From the NCBI GenBank assembly GCA_001599815.1, contig BCIA01000001.1, forward strand, positions 5,910,978 through 5,974,977: a stretch of DNA of 64,000 nt, written 5' to 3'. The translations under genes were made by a program, and so were the position numbers. Positions 54,075-64,000 of this stretch are shown here, piece by piece. The notes under the pieces are model-generated. The model was not told the DNA's origin, did not search any database, and was given only the letters and a program-made list of their open reading frames with translations. Each line of letters starts with the position of its first letter. The first letter of the stretch is position 1. Origin of the DNA: Furcasterigmium furcatum. Taxonomy: Eukaryota > Ascomycota > Sordariomycetes > Glomerellales > Plectosphaerellaceae.

Positions 54075-55049
54075 CTTGGGCTATCGGAGGGAGGTTGAGG
54101 TCGAGATCATCGAGGGAGGTGGTGATGACCCCGCGGCGTGGTATTGGGCTTGGTTGTGGTCGATCTTGTGGGCCAGCTGGTGCAGAGACGCGGATTTTCT
54201 CGGGATGTTGTGAGGTGCCTGGGCTGAAGCAGTCGCGGTGGTGTTCGGAGATGAGTTATGGACAGAGGTGAGGTTGGAGAGGAAAATACCGTGTCATACC
54301 CAATGGATGTCTGAAGCTCTGCAGCAACCAAAAAATCTTGCCATGTGACGTTAGGCGTCATGCGCGGGAGCTAAAACCGATGCTGGGACCAATGGCGGTG
54401 CGCTGGAACTTCCATCTGGGGAAGCTGCATGCAGGCCGTTAGGTGGGTTCCACTGAATTGAGAGGCACCTTCAGGGGACGGGACTGAGAGGTCGCATTAT
54501 GTAACCAAACCGGTCGGCCTGGAACTGGGAGCTCAAGACCTGGTGCTTGAGCGGCATCGCCAAGACCCGAACTTGCCCTGCACTGCCCCCCTGTGCTGAG
54601 GCTTGCCACGCAAGTCTCCGGGGGTGGCCAATCGAGACCCCATCGCCGGTGCCCTGGAAGCTTGTATTGCCCTTTGATCCCCCCTCCGAGTCAACAAGAA
54701 CCGCAAGGTACGAGCAAAGTGACCCGTTCATCCATTCACCTTTTGCAACTCGCATCTCGCCATCACCAGCGTCCACCGTCATCCCTCGTCACTCCCTTTC
54801 CGACACTATCGAGTGACACCGAAATCCACAGCCTTCTCCCTACAAAGACCAACTACAACTCCAACACCCTCAGCCCATCCTCGGACCTCGCCAGAGACTC
54901 GCCACACCCGCGGCGCATTCTTTTGCGTCTGCCTACCTTCACGGGAGCCTCTCTCGCCGACGGCACTTCGCGTACGATAAGCCTTCGGCCAAGCCAGCAC
55001 CTCCAATCCCACCACATAGCCGACGACACCCGTCCATAACACCGCCGCC
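54075..55049. other. divergent intergenic region
   Basis: About 975 bases between RPP1 (-) and the zinc-ribbon gene (+). Short frames have no recognisable features. Pyrimidine-rich sequence precedes the ATG at 55050. Confidence 0.45.
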
Positions 55050-55480
55050 ATGTTCTTCTTCTTCGTGTGTGGCGAGCACACCTTCCGGAAACAGGTGGAC
55101 GGCTACGAGGGCATGGTATGCCAGTGCTACAACTGCGGAAATATGGCCGGCCACGTCATCAAGAGCCACCCGTGGTTCACCTTCTGCTGGATCGTGAGTC
55201 CCCTAGCTCCCCTGCCTCAGAGTCACGCGCGCTCTTGCCCGAAGGAAGCAAAAGCTAACCACTCCTTTCTGCCCAGCCCGTCCTTCCCCTATCGATGAAG
55301 GGCCACGTCGACGTCGTCTGCAGCATTTGCAACTTCGCCCAACCCCTCGAGAACAGACCCGACGTCATGGGCATGGCCGGCGGGAGAACCGGCGGCGGAG
55401 GATACCCCCCGCCTCAGGGTTATGCGCCTCAGGGATGGGGACAACCGCCGCAGCAGCAGCCTCATCCACAGTACCGATGA
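55050..55480 (+). CDS. small zinc-ribbon protein with Pro/Gln-rich tail
   Basis: Exons 55050-55193 and 55277-55480, with an 83-nt intron, 115 aa. Two CxxC knuckles are present: 'CQCYNCGN' (about 24-31) and 'CSICNF' (about 64-69), separated by 'HPWFTFCWIPVLPL'. This fits the zinc-ribbon_15-type proteins conserved in fungi, which start 'MFFFFVCG' and carry a short hydrophobic stretch between the knuckles. The last 45 residues are Gly/Pro/Gln-rich and disordered. The function of the family is unknown; a membrane-associated adaptor is possible from the hydrophobic stretch. Confidence 0.8.
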
Positions 55481-56059
55481 GCAGCGGCAGGAGGCGGAGG
55501 GGTGCGTTGAAAGGGGAGCGCAATGATCAACGCTCGGAGCGCCGACACCAGCCCCCGAGGGGCCCGGGAGAGCTCGGGCTTGAGGCTCTCAGCTGGCGGC
55601 TGGACGTGCATATTCGGCTTCGGGTGGATGTGTACGATTCTTCTTCTTTTTCTTGTTCGATAACTCGTCATGACAGATACCATAGCAGGCGTTGTAATGA
55701 TATAAACGGGCTGCTTTCTTGCCATCTTGTGGTCTAATTCGTCTGCGGAGTGCTATGACGTGTTGACAGTGTGTGGTACCGACGTCTTAGAATCTATATC
55801 ATGCCAGGCTGCAAGACAGTCTGCCGAAGGTGCCATTCATTACCACAGGCGCACAAGGACGGGCACCGAACGTCTTGTCACTCAGGTCTCAGAGTAGATG
55901 CGGACTTGCAGCAACAGTCAACCCTCCTCTGGTAAGTACCTACTGTGGCCAGCCAAAGGGAAAAAAAAATTTGATGCCTCGTATTGAGTCCGTCAGGAAT
56001 TGAGCCCGACTGGGAGACTTGTTAGTCTTGATTCAATCATGGAAAAGGAGCAGATGTGC
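55481..56059. other. intergenic region
   Basis: About 580 bases between the zinc-ribbon gene and the tRNA-like gene; 3' UTR and spacer, with an A-run near 55962-55970. No gene seen. Confidence 0.45.
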
Positions 56060-56142
56060 GCTTACCGTGGGGGTCGAACCCACAACCTTGAGATGTGATC
56101 TCCGTTAAGAGTCTCACGCTCTACCGATTGAGCTAGCCGGGC
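56060..56142 (-). tRNA. tRNA-Lys(CTT)-like gene with 11-nt intron and damaged acceptor stem
   Basis: The minus strand folds as a tRNA: D arm GCTC..GAGC, anticodon stem TGAGA/TCTCA with loop CTCTTA-A and anticodon CTT (56109-56107). An 11-base intron lies at the canonical 37/38 position (56105-56095), and the T arm GTGGG-TTCGACC-CCCAC pairs perfectly. Both internal promoter boxes are intact. The acceptor stem is poor: 5' GCCCGGC (56142-56136) faces 3' GGTAAGC (56066-56060), leaving pairs 3-70, 4-69 and 6-67 mismatched. It may be a tRNA pseudogene or one with an unusual or edited stem. Confidence 0.72.
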
Positions 56143-56505
56143 GGCTATTTGATTGGTTGATGCACCTTGATTCCGGCGGTGCTATGAGGTGAAGGACAAA
56201 TGTTCAAGTTGCTCTGCATCCGCCAATCTCAAGGTAACAGCCAATTGATTGAATCCAGCCGAGACCGATACTTTGATACTCTTAATTAAATCTGCTCTTT
56301 GTTTCATAATCGGGCACAAAGACTGTTTCGAGCCGGAATACCCAGGACAGACGCAAACATGTGCTGACTAAGCCACTGGTGTTGGAATGAGGTCATCCAT
56401 GCAGGATACAATCAGCTCTGAACTTCGTCTTTACAACATTTCTATGAATTGATTCGAGCCACCACGACACCCGCACCGGGACTGCAGACATTCCCTTCTG
56501 TCACA
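56143..56505. other. intergenic region between tRNA-like gene and RMD1-like gene
   Basis: About 360 bases, the promoter region of the DUF155 gene. Nothing else is recognisable. Confidence 0.45.
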
Positions 56506-58593
56506 ATGGCACCGTCAAAACGTGGCCCTTCTGTTCTGGTAAGTCTCGCCACTTCGTCTCAATGGAAAGGCCTGATCATAGCGAGTACTGATCACATCCC
56601 TTCGTCCAGGTCACAGATGCTCGAGAGCGACCACCGCCTCGCCCAGGCCTTGCGCGACGCGGTACTGGCTCAATAGGTCCTGGCCAGCCTCCATCACGAT
56701 TCATCTCCGTCGACAACGTTCTCCAGCATGCCTACGATATCCCTTCCGGTCAGCCGAGGCCCGCTCCCCCAGCGGCGCAAAGAGCCGTGACCTCCATCCC
56801 TTCGCGACGTGTCAGCTCTGGATCAAATATCGGCGGCGGCGGCCTCCCGAACGCTCAGTCACGGACGGGACAGCAAATTCCATCGCGAACGACAAAGATC
56901 AGCGAGAAGCTCGTGCTGCTCCCAGAGACGGTAGAGGAGAAGCGAAGCTCCGATGAAGAGGAGGAAGACGAGGCTACGGAACTGGCAAGGCGACTGGAAC
57001 AGGAAGAGAACCGCCCTCTGAAGGACGAGGAGTTGGAGCTCCTGCGAAAGCGGAATCTCATCCGTGGAAAGAGCTTCGCCGAGAGGTTGCCCAAGGTCCA
57101 GCGCAAGGAAAAGGTCGCCCGCCTGACCGCGTACTGCACCGCGCAATCATACAAGATGCAGTCGACAGCCGATTTCCTTCGAACGAAGCATAACGCGAGG
57201 ACAAAGCTCTATGACGACTGTCTCTACGCCATCTACGCCCTTCCCCTACAGGCAGGGACTGATGGGTGCAGGGTTCGCAGCAGGCCGATGATGAGAACTC
57301 CCGGAAGCGGCAAGACGTTCCTCGACCTGGAGATTGAGCGCAGCGAAGCACGGGATCACCACGAGGGGTACTTCGACGAATTCGCCTACTCGAGCGGCAG
57401 CCCCAATGGCCACCGAGGCGAGGAGCATATGAACCGCTTCGAGGACTCGCCCCGAGGCCGCGAGGAACCGGCGGCGCGCCGGGATGAGGGCGAGGAGCCT
57501 CAGGAACCAAGTCCCGACACCAAAGCAGCGCAGCACAACCCGGACGACCGCTCCCTCTCGCCCATGAGCCGCATAGCACCCGATGCTAAGGCCTTCGCCG
57601 AGGCCTTCATCTTCTCTTACGGCGTCGTCGTCTTCTGGAATTTCTCCGAGAACCAGGAGAAGGACATCCTCGCCGACCTCACCTTCGCCGAGAACCAGGC
57701 CGGCCAGAGCCTGCTCACGCGGCCCCTGGACGAGGCCGACTTCGAGATGGAGGAGTTCCACTTCGAGTACAGCGCTGACATCAAGCGCCCGCGCATCTAC
57801 AACGACATGATCACGCTCCTGCCCCGGAGCGACCACATGATCAAGCTGACCATCAGCCACGCCATCGCCCAGAGCACCAAGCTATGCCTCTTCGAGGAGC
57901 GCATGAGCGAGACGATGCTCGGCGCGCAGCATGTCCCGAAGCGCCTGGCCCTCACGGGCGAGCTGAACATGACGCGCACCGAAATCGTCAAGATCCTCGG
58001 GCAGCTCTTCAAGAGCCGCGTCGACATTAATCTCTGTGCGTGCCGTGCCCCTCACCCTACTTCTACAGTGCAACAGCTAACACCTCCCAGCATCCAACAT
58101 CCTCGACGTCCCCAACTTCTTCTGGGACTCGGAGCCAACCCTGCACCCCCTCTACGTCGCCATCCGCGAGTACCTCGAGATCGACCCGCGCATCAAGGTC
58201 CTCAACGAGCGGTGCCGCGTCTTCCTCGATCTGGCCGAGATCCTCTCCGACTCCGTCGCAGACGCCAAGATGAGCAACATCACCTGGATCGTCATCATCC
58301 TCATCGCCGTCTCCATCATCGTCACCGTCACCGAGGTCGGCCTGCGCTTCGGCATGCTCACACGGAACAAGGGCGAGCGCGAGTCGCCCGCCACCCTTTT
58401 CACGCGGAGCCCCGTCGGCCTGGGCGTGCCGGAGGACCAGGGCGCGCTCGACGTGCTGGCGTTTGAGCTGCGGAGCCGGAACGTCAGCGTCGAGGAGGTC
58501 AGGAGGTGGAGCAGGCTGCTGGGCGAGACGGACGAGGGGAAGGGCGCGTTGTGCGGGAGCGACTTTGTAGGCGAGACGTTCAAGGGCGTGTAA
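56506..58593 (+). CDS. RMD1/DUF155 family protein
   Basis: Exons 56506-56538, 56610-58035 and 58091-58593; introns of 71 and 55 nt, 653 aa. Residues 1-190 are disordered and charged with an acidic 'SSDEEEEDEATELARRLEQEE' cluster. The DUF155 core begins 'VARLTAYCTAQSYKM' and continues 'EAFIFSYGVVVFWNFSE', 'MEEFHFEYS', 'RPRIYNDMITL', 'KLTISHAIAQSTKLCLFEE' and 'NLSSNILDVPNFFWD' (across intron 2). A single C-terminal membrane segment, 'ITWIVIILIAVSIIVTVTEV', follows. These are the usual blocks of yeast Rmd1/Rmd8 and fission-yeast Sif2-type proteins, whose molecular role is poorly defined. The first exon is only 11 codons, supported by frame, a GTAAGT donor and a good acceptor. Confidence 0.87.
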
Positions 58594-58966
58594 GGATACT
58601 TTGACACTCGTTTCATTTCCTATTTCTTGGGTACTGGAGGGCATAGCGATGGCGCCGGCGGGATTTGGCTTGCTTGTATCGGAAAGAAACAGCTCACACG
58701 GGCGGGCAGGTAGCTGGGTATATCAATGGAACACCAGCGAGTACAACATCAGACCATCACAGGGGGCCGTGGCACTCATCCATGATTCAGGGCGTGATAC
58801 AAACATGTGACAATGTCAGGTAATGTTTTGTCTACATCTAAGCCAAGGCTACGCTCCAACAGCCCGGATATCCAGAAATCTGCATGAAAACGCCATATGA
58901 GCCAGGTATGAATAATGAACAAAGAAACGCCCCCTCAACAGCACACTAACTAACTCGCCATCACGG
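58594..58966. other. convergent intergenic region
   Basis: About 370 bases of presumed 3' UTR between the DUF155 gene (+) and the copper ATPase (-). Confidence 0.45.
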
Positions 58967-61900
58967 CTACGGGGACTGCAGACGCTCCTCGTCCCGGTCC
59001 GCCATGTTGTCCAGCGGGACGTATCCCTCGCCTTGCCGCTTGGTGCCCCTGAGCCTGCTCACGACATCTGTGAACCTGTCGACCAGGCCGAAGCCGCGAG
59101 ACCTCGGGCGGCCGCCGCGCTCCTCGATCAGGGCATCGTTCATCCACTTGGGGCGGGCCCAGAGCTTGAGAAGCAGGGAGGACAAGACGACGCTGACGCT
59201 CGAGCAGGCCATGGCGGCGCCGGCAGCCATGGGGTGCAGGTGGAAGCCGAGGGGGAGGAAGATGCCCATGGCGAAGGGGAGGCCGATGACGTTGTAGAGG
59301 CACGCCCAGGCGAGATTGAACTTGATGCGGCTGAAGATGGAGCGGGCGAGGTGGAGAGCGGCGGGAATGTCCATGAGGTCGGTGGGACGCATGAGGACGA
59401 CGTCGGCGGCTTCCATGGCCACGTCGGTACCGCTGGCCATGGCAATGCCGACGTCTGCGGTGGCGAGGGCGGGGGAGTCATTGATGCCGTCGCCGACCAT
59501 GCCGACGACCTCGCCATCCTCTTGGAGCTGGCGGATGATGGCTTGCTTCTGGTCGGGGGAGACGCCGGCGTAGACGTTTTCAACAGCGATGCCGACGGCA
59601 GCTGCGACGGCGATGGCCGTGGAGCGCTGGTCGCCCGTAACGATGGCCGTCTTGACGTTCATGCGGTGCAGGACGGAGATGGCGGCGGCGGCGCCTTCCT
59701 TGATGGTGTCGGAGAGGCAGATGTGGCCGCTGTAGGTGCCGTTGATGGCGATGAAAATGTTGGTGGTGCCAGCAGAGGAGGCCTTCAGGTTCTTGGTGGC
59801 CTTGGTGTTGAGCTGCTCGGAGGCTGTGATGGCGTCCTCGGGAACGTCGACGCTGTTCTCGCGGAGGAAGCGGACGTTTCCGACGAGCACGTTGTATCTC
59901 TGGCGCTCAGAGCTTGTTGCCGGCTCGACCATGGCGCTGATGCCCCTGCCCACGGCGGCCTTGAACTCGCCGACGGAGCCTTCGATGGTGCCTTCGGCGT
60001 CCATGCCGAGCTCATTCTTCGCGGCTCCGAGAACAGCCCGTCCGACAGGGTGCTCACTGCCATTCTCCGCAAGGCCAACGATGGTCCACCAGAGTCGTCG
60101 TCGCCACTCACTCTCCTCCCATTGAGAGGTGATGCTCATCTTGGCCACGCTCATCTTGCCGTGGGTGATGGTTCCAGTCTTGTCGAGGACGATCTGGGTG
60201 ACCTTGGTTGCCGTCTCCAGGGCAGCGCCACCCTTGACAAGGATGCCGTTCTCGGCGCCAACACCCGTGCCGACCATGACAGCCGTCGGGGTTGCCAGGC
60301 CAAGCGCGCAAGGGCAGGCAAAGACAATGACCGAGATGCAAAGCTTGACGCACACCATGATCTTGCCGCCGCTGGAATCTTCCGTGAAGAGCTTGGGCGG
60401 GTCCTTCAGAACGTGGCTCAGGACCATCCAGACCAGGAAGGTCAGGAGTCCGAGAACGAGGATTGTAGGCACGAAGATGCCGGCCAAGGTATCGGCCAGG
60501 CGCTGAATCGGGGCACGTGTCGTCTGAGCCTCCTGGACCAGCTTGACGATCTGGCTGAGCTGAGTGTCGCGTCCCGCGCGAGTGACGCGGAAGTCGACAC
60601 GACCGTGGCCGTTGACGGTGCCGCCAATCAGGTAGTTGCCCTTCCTCTTCTGGACGGGCATGGCTTCACCAGTGACCATGCTCTCATCGACATAAGTCTC
60701 GCCCCGGACCAGCTGACCATCAGCGGGGATCTTGTCGCCTGGCCTCAGAATCACAATGTCGCCGACCTGGAGGAGCTCCGTGGGGATGACCTTCTCTTCG
60801 ATGGCAGATCCGTCGTGGTTGGGAGTCTTGGGCTCGCCGGCAACGGCCACGCTGTCCCAGCCCTCAGCAGACTTCTCAGCGGCGATAGGATCAGCGTAGA
60901 TCGTAGCCATAGATGGTGCCAGCGACATGAGCCTGGACAGGGCTTTGGACGTCTGGCCCTTGGCGTTGTTCTCGAGGTAACGGCCGAGAGTGACAAAGGT
61001 GATAAGCATGGTGCTGGTATCAAAGATGGTGCTGGGCCGGGTGTGCGGTGGGCAGACGATGGAAACGATCATGGCGATGACGCTGAAGAAGAAGGCGCAC
61101 GAGGTACCGAGAATGACGAGGACGTCCATGGTGGGCGAGCCGTGCTTGATGGACTTCCAGCCGGACACATAGAAGCGCTTGCCGATGCCGAACTGGACGG
61201 GGATTGTCAGGGCCATGCAGACCACATCGCCGAGGTAAAGGCCAGGGAGCAGTTTAAGACCTCCAAAGTCGATGAACGGGAGGAACATGGGGATGATCAT
61301 GCTGATGAGGAAGACCGGGATGGCGAAGGCCAGGGAGAACCTGAAGGCCCGGCGCCATTCGTTGATCTCGCGGGTCTTCGCGAGGGACTCGAGCTGGGCG
61401 TTGTTGTCGTCGTTGTCGGCGACCAGGGCGTTCAGGCCCTCGCCCTCGACAGCCTCCACGATGGCACGGAGGCCGATCAGGGTAGGCACATGGGTGACTG
61501 TCAGCCGCGAAGTGGTCTGGCTCAGCTTGGCGGACTTGATGCCGGCAAGCGACTCGAGCTTGGCTTCCAGAGCCAGGGCTACCGGGCCCTCGACGCTTCC
61601 GTAGATCTTGAACTGGGCGATGGATGTCGCGCCGGAGTGATCGGACACATCGGACTGCGAGGACAGGACCTGGGCGTCGAAGCCCCGGTCCTCGATGATC
61701 TCGGCGATCTTGTCGGCAGAGATCTTGTCCGTGTCATGCGTGATGACGGCGCGCTCGGCGAGCAGGCTGATGTTGAACCTTAATATGCCATCAACGCCCT
61801 TGAAGCCACCCTCGACGGCTGACGTGCAGGCGCCGCACGTCATGCCTTCGATGGCGACCGTTGTGGTAGCCACCGAGCTTTGTGGCTGGCTCGATCTCGA

Positions 61901-62572
61901 CTTCCTCTCGGGAACGACCTTTTGGCTCTCGAGGACGGTGGCACCGAATCCCCGATCCTCGATGGTCTCGGCGATCTGTTCGGCGGTGAGGATGCTCGGG
62001 TCGTGCTCGATGACGGCTCTCTCGGAGAGCAGGGATATGCTGAAGCTCTTGACGCCGGGGACGTCCTTGAAGCCGCCCTCGACCGCCGACGTACACGCGC
62101 CGCAGGTCATGCCCTCAATCGCGATGGTGGTCGTCAGCATGGTCTCGTCGTCATCATCGTCGAAGGCGCCCTCGTCCACGGCATGTCGGTTGAGGATGGG
62201 CGAGGGGAGGTCTGTCGCGAGGACCTCGGCGTCGAAGCCTCGGTCTTCGATGATCTGCTGGATCTGGTCGGCGGAGATGCGCTGGGGGTCGTGGAGGACA
62301 ACGGCACGCTCCATCACGAGGCTGACGGAAACGTTGCCGACGCCATCAACGCCTTTGAAGCCGGATTCGACTGCGGAGGTGCATGCGCCGCAACTGGAGT
62401 CGTTTCTGTCAGTTCAGGGTCGCGGGCTGGCTTCTTCTGCTGTTCCTACTCACGTCATGCCCTCGACCTTGAGGGTTGTGGTGGCCATGTGGCCAGAAAC
62501 CGGAGAGCGAGTTCCCATTCTCTGGCCATCTCCCGCCTCCTTGGCTGGGATTCTGATGTAGGAGGGCGCCAT
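58967..62572 (-). CDS. CCC2: copper-transporting P1B-type ATPase (Ccc2/ATP7-like)
   Basis: Exons 62572-62454 and 62393-58967, one 60-nt intron, 1181 aa. Three N-terminal heavy-metal-associated domains carry 'MTCGACTSAVE' (Cys 41/44, 137/140, 226/229). The intron falls inside the first of these, between the Thr codon bases. A fourth HMA-like segment (about 250-320) lacks the CxxC pair. P-type ATPase motifs follow: 'MVTGEAMP', the metal-site 'FACPCALGLATPTA' (about 732), phosphorylation site 'DKTGTITHG' (about 776), 'SEHPVGRA' and 'GDGINDSPALA' (about 1008). The 'YN' and 'MxxSS' residues of copper pumps are in the last membrane segments ('CLYNVIGLPFAMG', 'MACSSVSVV'). It should load Cu(I) into the Golgi lumen for multicopper oxidases and iron-uptake ferroxidase. 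Confidence 0.95.
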
Positions 62573-64000
62573 GTCGTCGTCCTCGTCGTCGTCGCGGTCC
62601 TCCCGGTTCGGTTTTGTTCGTCGCTCGCTGGACAGAGATAAGAAGGAAAAGTCGTGGGCGCAACCCGAATCGGATGTCTTGTCTCGTTGCTCGTGGTCCT
62701 AATTCGCACAAGCGCTGTACATCATAGGGTCTCAGCCGCACGCAATTCAGGTGGCTCGCCCGTGCTGATCGGCGCGGGATACTCGGTCTCGGTCTCAGTC
62801 GTGGTGATTGATAGTCGCAGACTCGAGATGGATATCCAGAAGACCGGCTTCCAAGAGGGGGTGCAGTAGATATGATAAGGCAACACAAAAGAGAGGTGAC
62901 AACAAGGGGGGGTATCTCAAGAGAATATACCGAAGACCAAGGAACCCAGCTCCCAATCAACAATGAGGAGGCGTCGGCGGCGGCGAGGCTAGAGAACCGC
63001 TTGACGGCGTTCTATCGAATGTGGAGAGCTCGACCGGTCGACCTTCCAAGAGGAAAAGACAGGCAGGCAGAAAAGGGAAGGTCGGCGGGAGCCGGCTTTT
63101 TGTCAGCGACCGACCGAACCATCGGGGGCGATCCTCGACGCATTTCGCTCGGCTCTGGGGGCACTTGGGGACACCTTTGGGGGTCCAGCGGCCGGCTGAT
63201 AGTGGAGGTGTCCCCTGGAAGCGCCTCTTCCCTGCCCACCTGCCGCACTACTGCGGTCTTCTGGGTACCGCGTCCAGGGGGTGGACGAGCAGCTTCCAAA
63301 ACGGTACACGGTCTCCATCCCCGGGGCCAATGAGAGACGATCCAAGTGACGATTTGCAGCGTGCGAGTGAGAAAAAGGTGGCGTATCAGTCCGGGGTCCG
63401 ACCCCACCCTCGCTCGGCAATCCTCCCCTCCCATCTGTCTGCAACTCTGCATCCATCAGGACAGTCCTGCCCATTTCCGACACAGCCAGGTCCGGAAAGA
63501 GAGTCCGCCGCAGACATTGCCTCCGCGATAGATTGCACTGCTACGAAGGGATCGTCGTCATTGCTCCTCGTTTCTTGGGCATATATATTGCGAGTCGCCG
63601 AACCAAGTTGCCAATGTGACCCCGACGGTCGGACCGGCCAGGACGAGTCTGACTCGAGATCCGTGTCCTCCTCAGCTGACGATATCTTCCTCATCTTCTG
63701 GGTGGTACGGCGGACGCACGGCTGACCAAGCGCGCGCGCGACGCGCGCCTCCGCCGACTGCCGGCGCAGCCGGTATGTTTCGTTCGACACATGAAAGGAG
63801 GCAAAACGCGCAGAGCGGCACTCTCGGGTCAACATGAGCTGAGAGCGCATCTTGAACCATGTCTGGAATGGCCCGTTTCTCGCCATCGGCGGGAGCTTTG
63901 ATCTAGGAAACATGGGTCCGAGCTGTTGGCCTCGGAACGAACAACACTCTCCACGTTTCGCCTTGTCTGGACCTTGACGCCCATCCGATCTGCGAAACAC
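62573..64000. other. right-edge intergenic region upstream of CCC2
   Basis: About 1.4 kb, the promoter of the copper ATPase and beyond. A minus-strand frame enters from the right edge (64000-63386) but shows no domain and overlaps plus-strand frames of similar length, so I do not call it a gene. An alternating C-G stretch lies at 63730-63748. Confidence 0.4.

Noticed and set aside
59033..61783. A 916-codon open frame on the plus strand opposite the copper ATPase
   Set aside because: It is an exact antisense shadow of a conserved ATPase with strong C-ending codon bias, which removes stops from one opposite frame; its composition (Gly/Asp/Glu/His-rich) has no domain.
63386..64000. A minus-strand frame of about 204 codons entering from the right edge
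   Set aside because: No domain, mixed composition, comparable frames on the other strand; cannot be judged without the neighbouring sequence.

Overview
The window reads as nuclear DNA of a filamentous ascomycete (Pezizomycotina, most likely a Sordariomycete). Nearly every gene has short introns of about 50-130 nt with GT(R)AGT-type donors, CTRAC-like branch sites and YAG acceptors. The gene families are fungal: DUF7025-AAA, DUF7708, Zn2Cys6 regulators, DUF7730, sugar-porter MFS, ABCB transporters. Coding sequence is GC-rich with C-ending codons, most strongly in the hexose transporter. There is no operon structure, no CRISPR array and no rRNA gene. Exon boundaries were derived by hand from splice signals, frame continuity and family conservation. 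Family names come from recognised motifs, not from a search.

Layout, left part: 1-1556 (-) is a DUF7025/AAA-type gene running off the left edge; 2287-4491 (+) a DUF7708 protein with a degenerate STAND-like C-terminus; 4842-6788 (-) a sugar-porter MFS, divergent from 7549-9400 (+), an FAD-dependent oxidoreductase; 10191-10556 (-) a DUF1304 membrane protein; 11469-12640 (+) an MDR/enoyl-reductase-like enzyme; 13478-18042 (+) a full-size ABCB exporter that needs two GC-AG introns. A gene-poor stretch of about 5.4 kb then leads to 23469-25203 (+), a strongly codon-biased hexose transporter with a G-run block about 0.7 kb upstream.

Middle: 26979-27980 (+) DUF7730-like protein; 28604-30705 (+) Zn2Cys6 transcription factor; 31178-33116 (-) sugar-porter MFS, divergent from 33813-35381 (+), an intronless argininosuccinate-lyase/fumarase-superfamily enzyme; 35551-36561 (-) C2H2-like zinc-finger protein, followed by a frameshifted relative (39269-40653, +) and a decayed one (40835-41433, -). 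The MFS/lyase promoter carries an 18-bp perfect inverted repeat with CGG-N7-CGG half sites and several CreA-type motifs. TF, transporter, lyase and zinc-finger protein look like a small carbon-use gene cluster; this is inference from layout and promoter motifs.

Right part is mostly housekeeping: acyltransferase-3 membrane protein (43307-44809, +), TENA/THI-4 protein (45092-45856, -), GFA/CENP-V-fold enzyme (47206-47967, +), DUF1295 membrane protein (48219-49374, -), secreted proline-rich protein (51589-52589, +), RNase P/MRP subunit Rpp30 (53172-54074, -), zinc-ribbon protein (55050-55480, +), a tRNA-Lys-like gene with an 11-nt intron and a damaged acceptor stem (56060-56142, -), an RMD1/DUF155 protein (56506-58593, +) and a Ccc2-type copper P-type ATPase (58967-62572, -). 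The last 1.4 kb holds no gene I can support.
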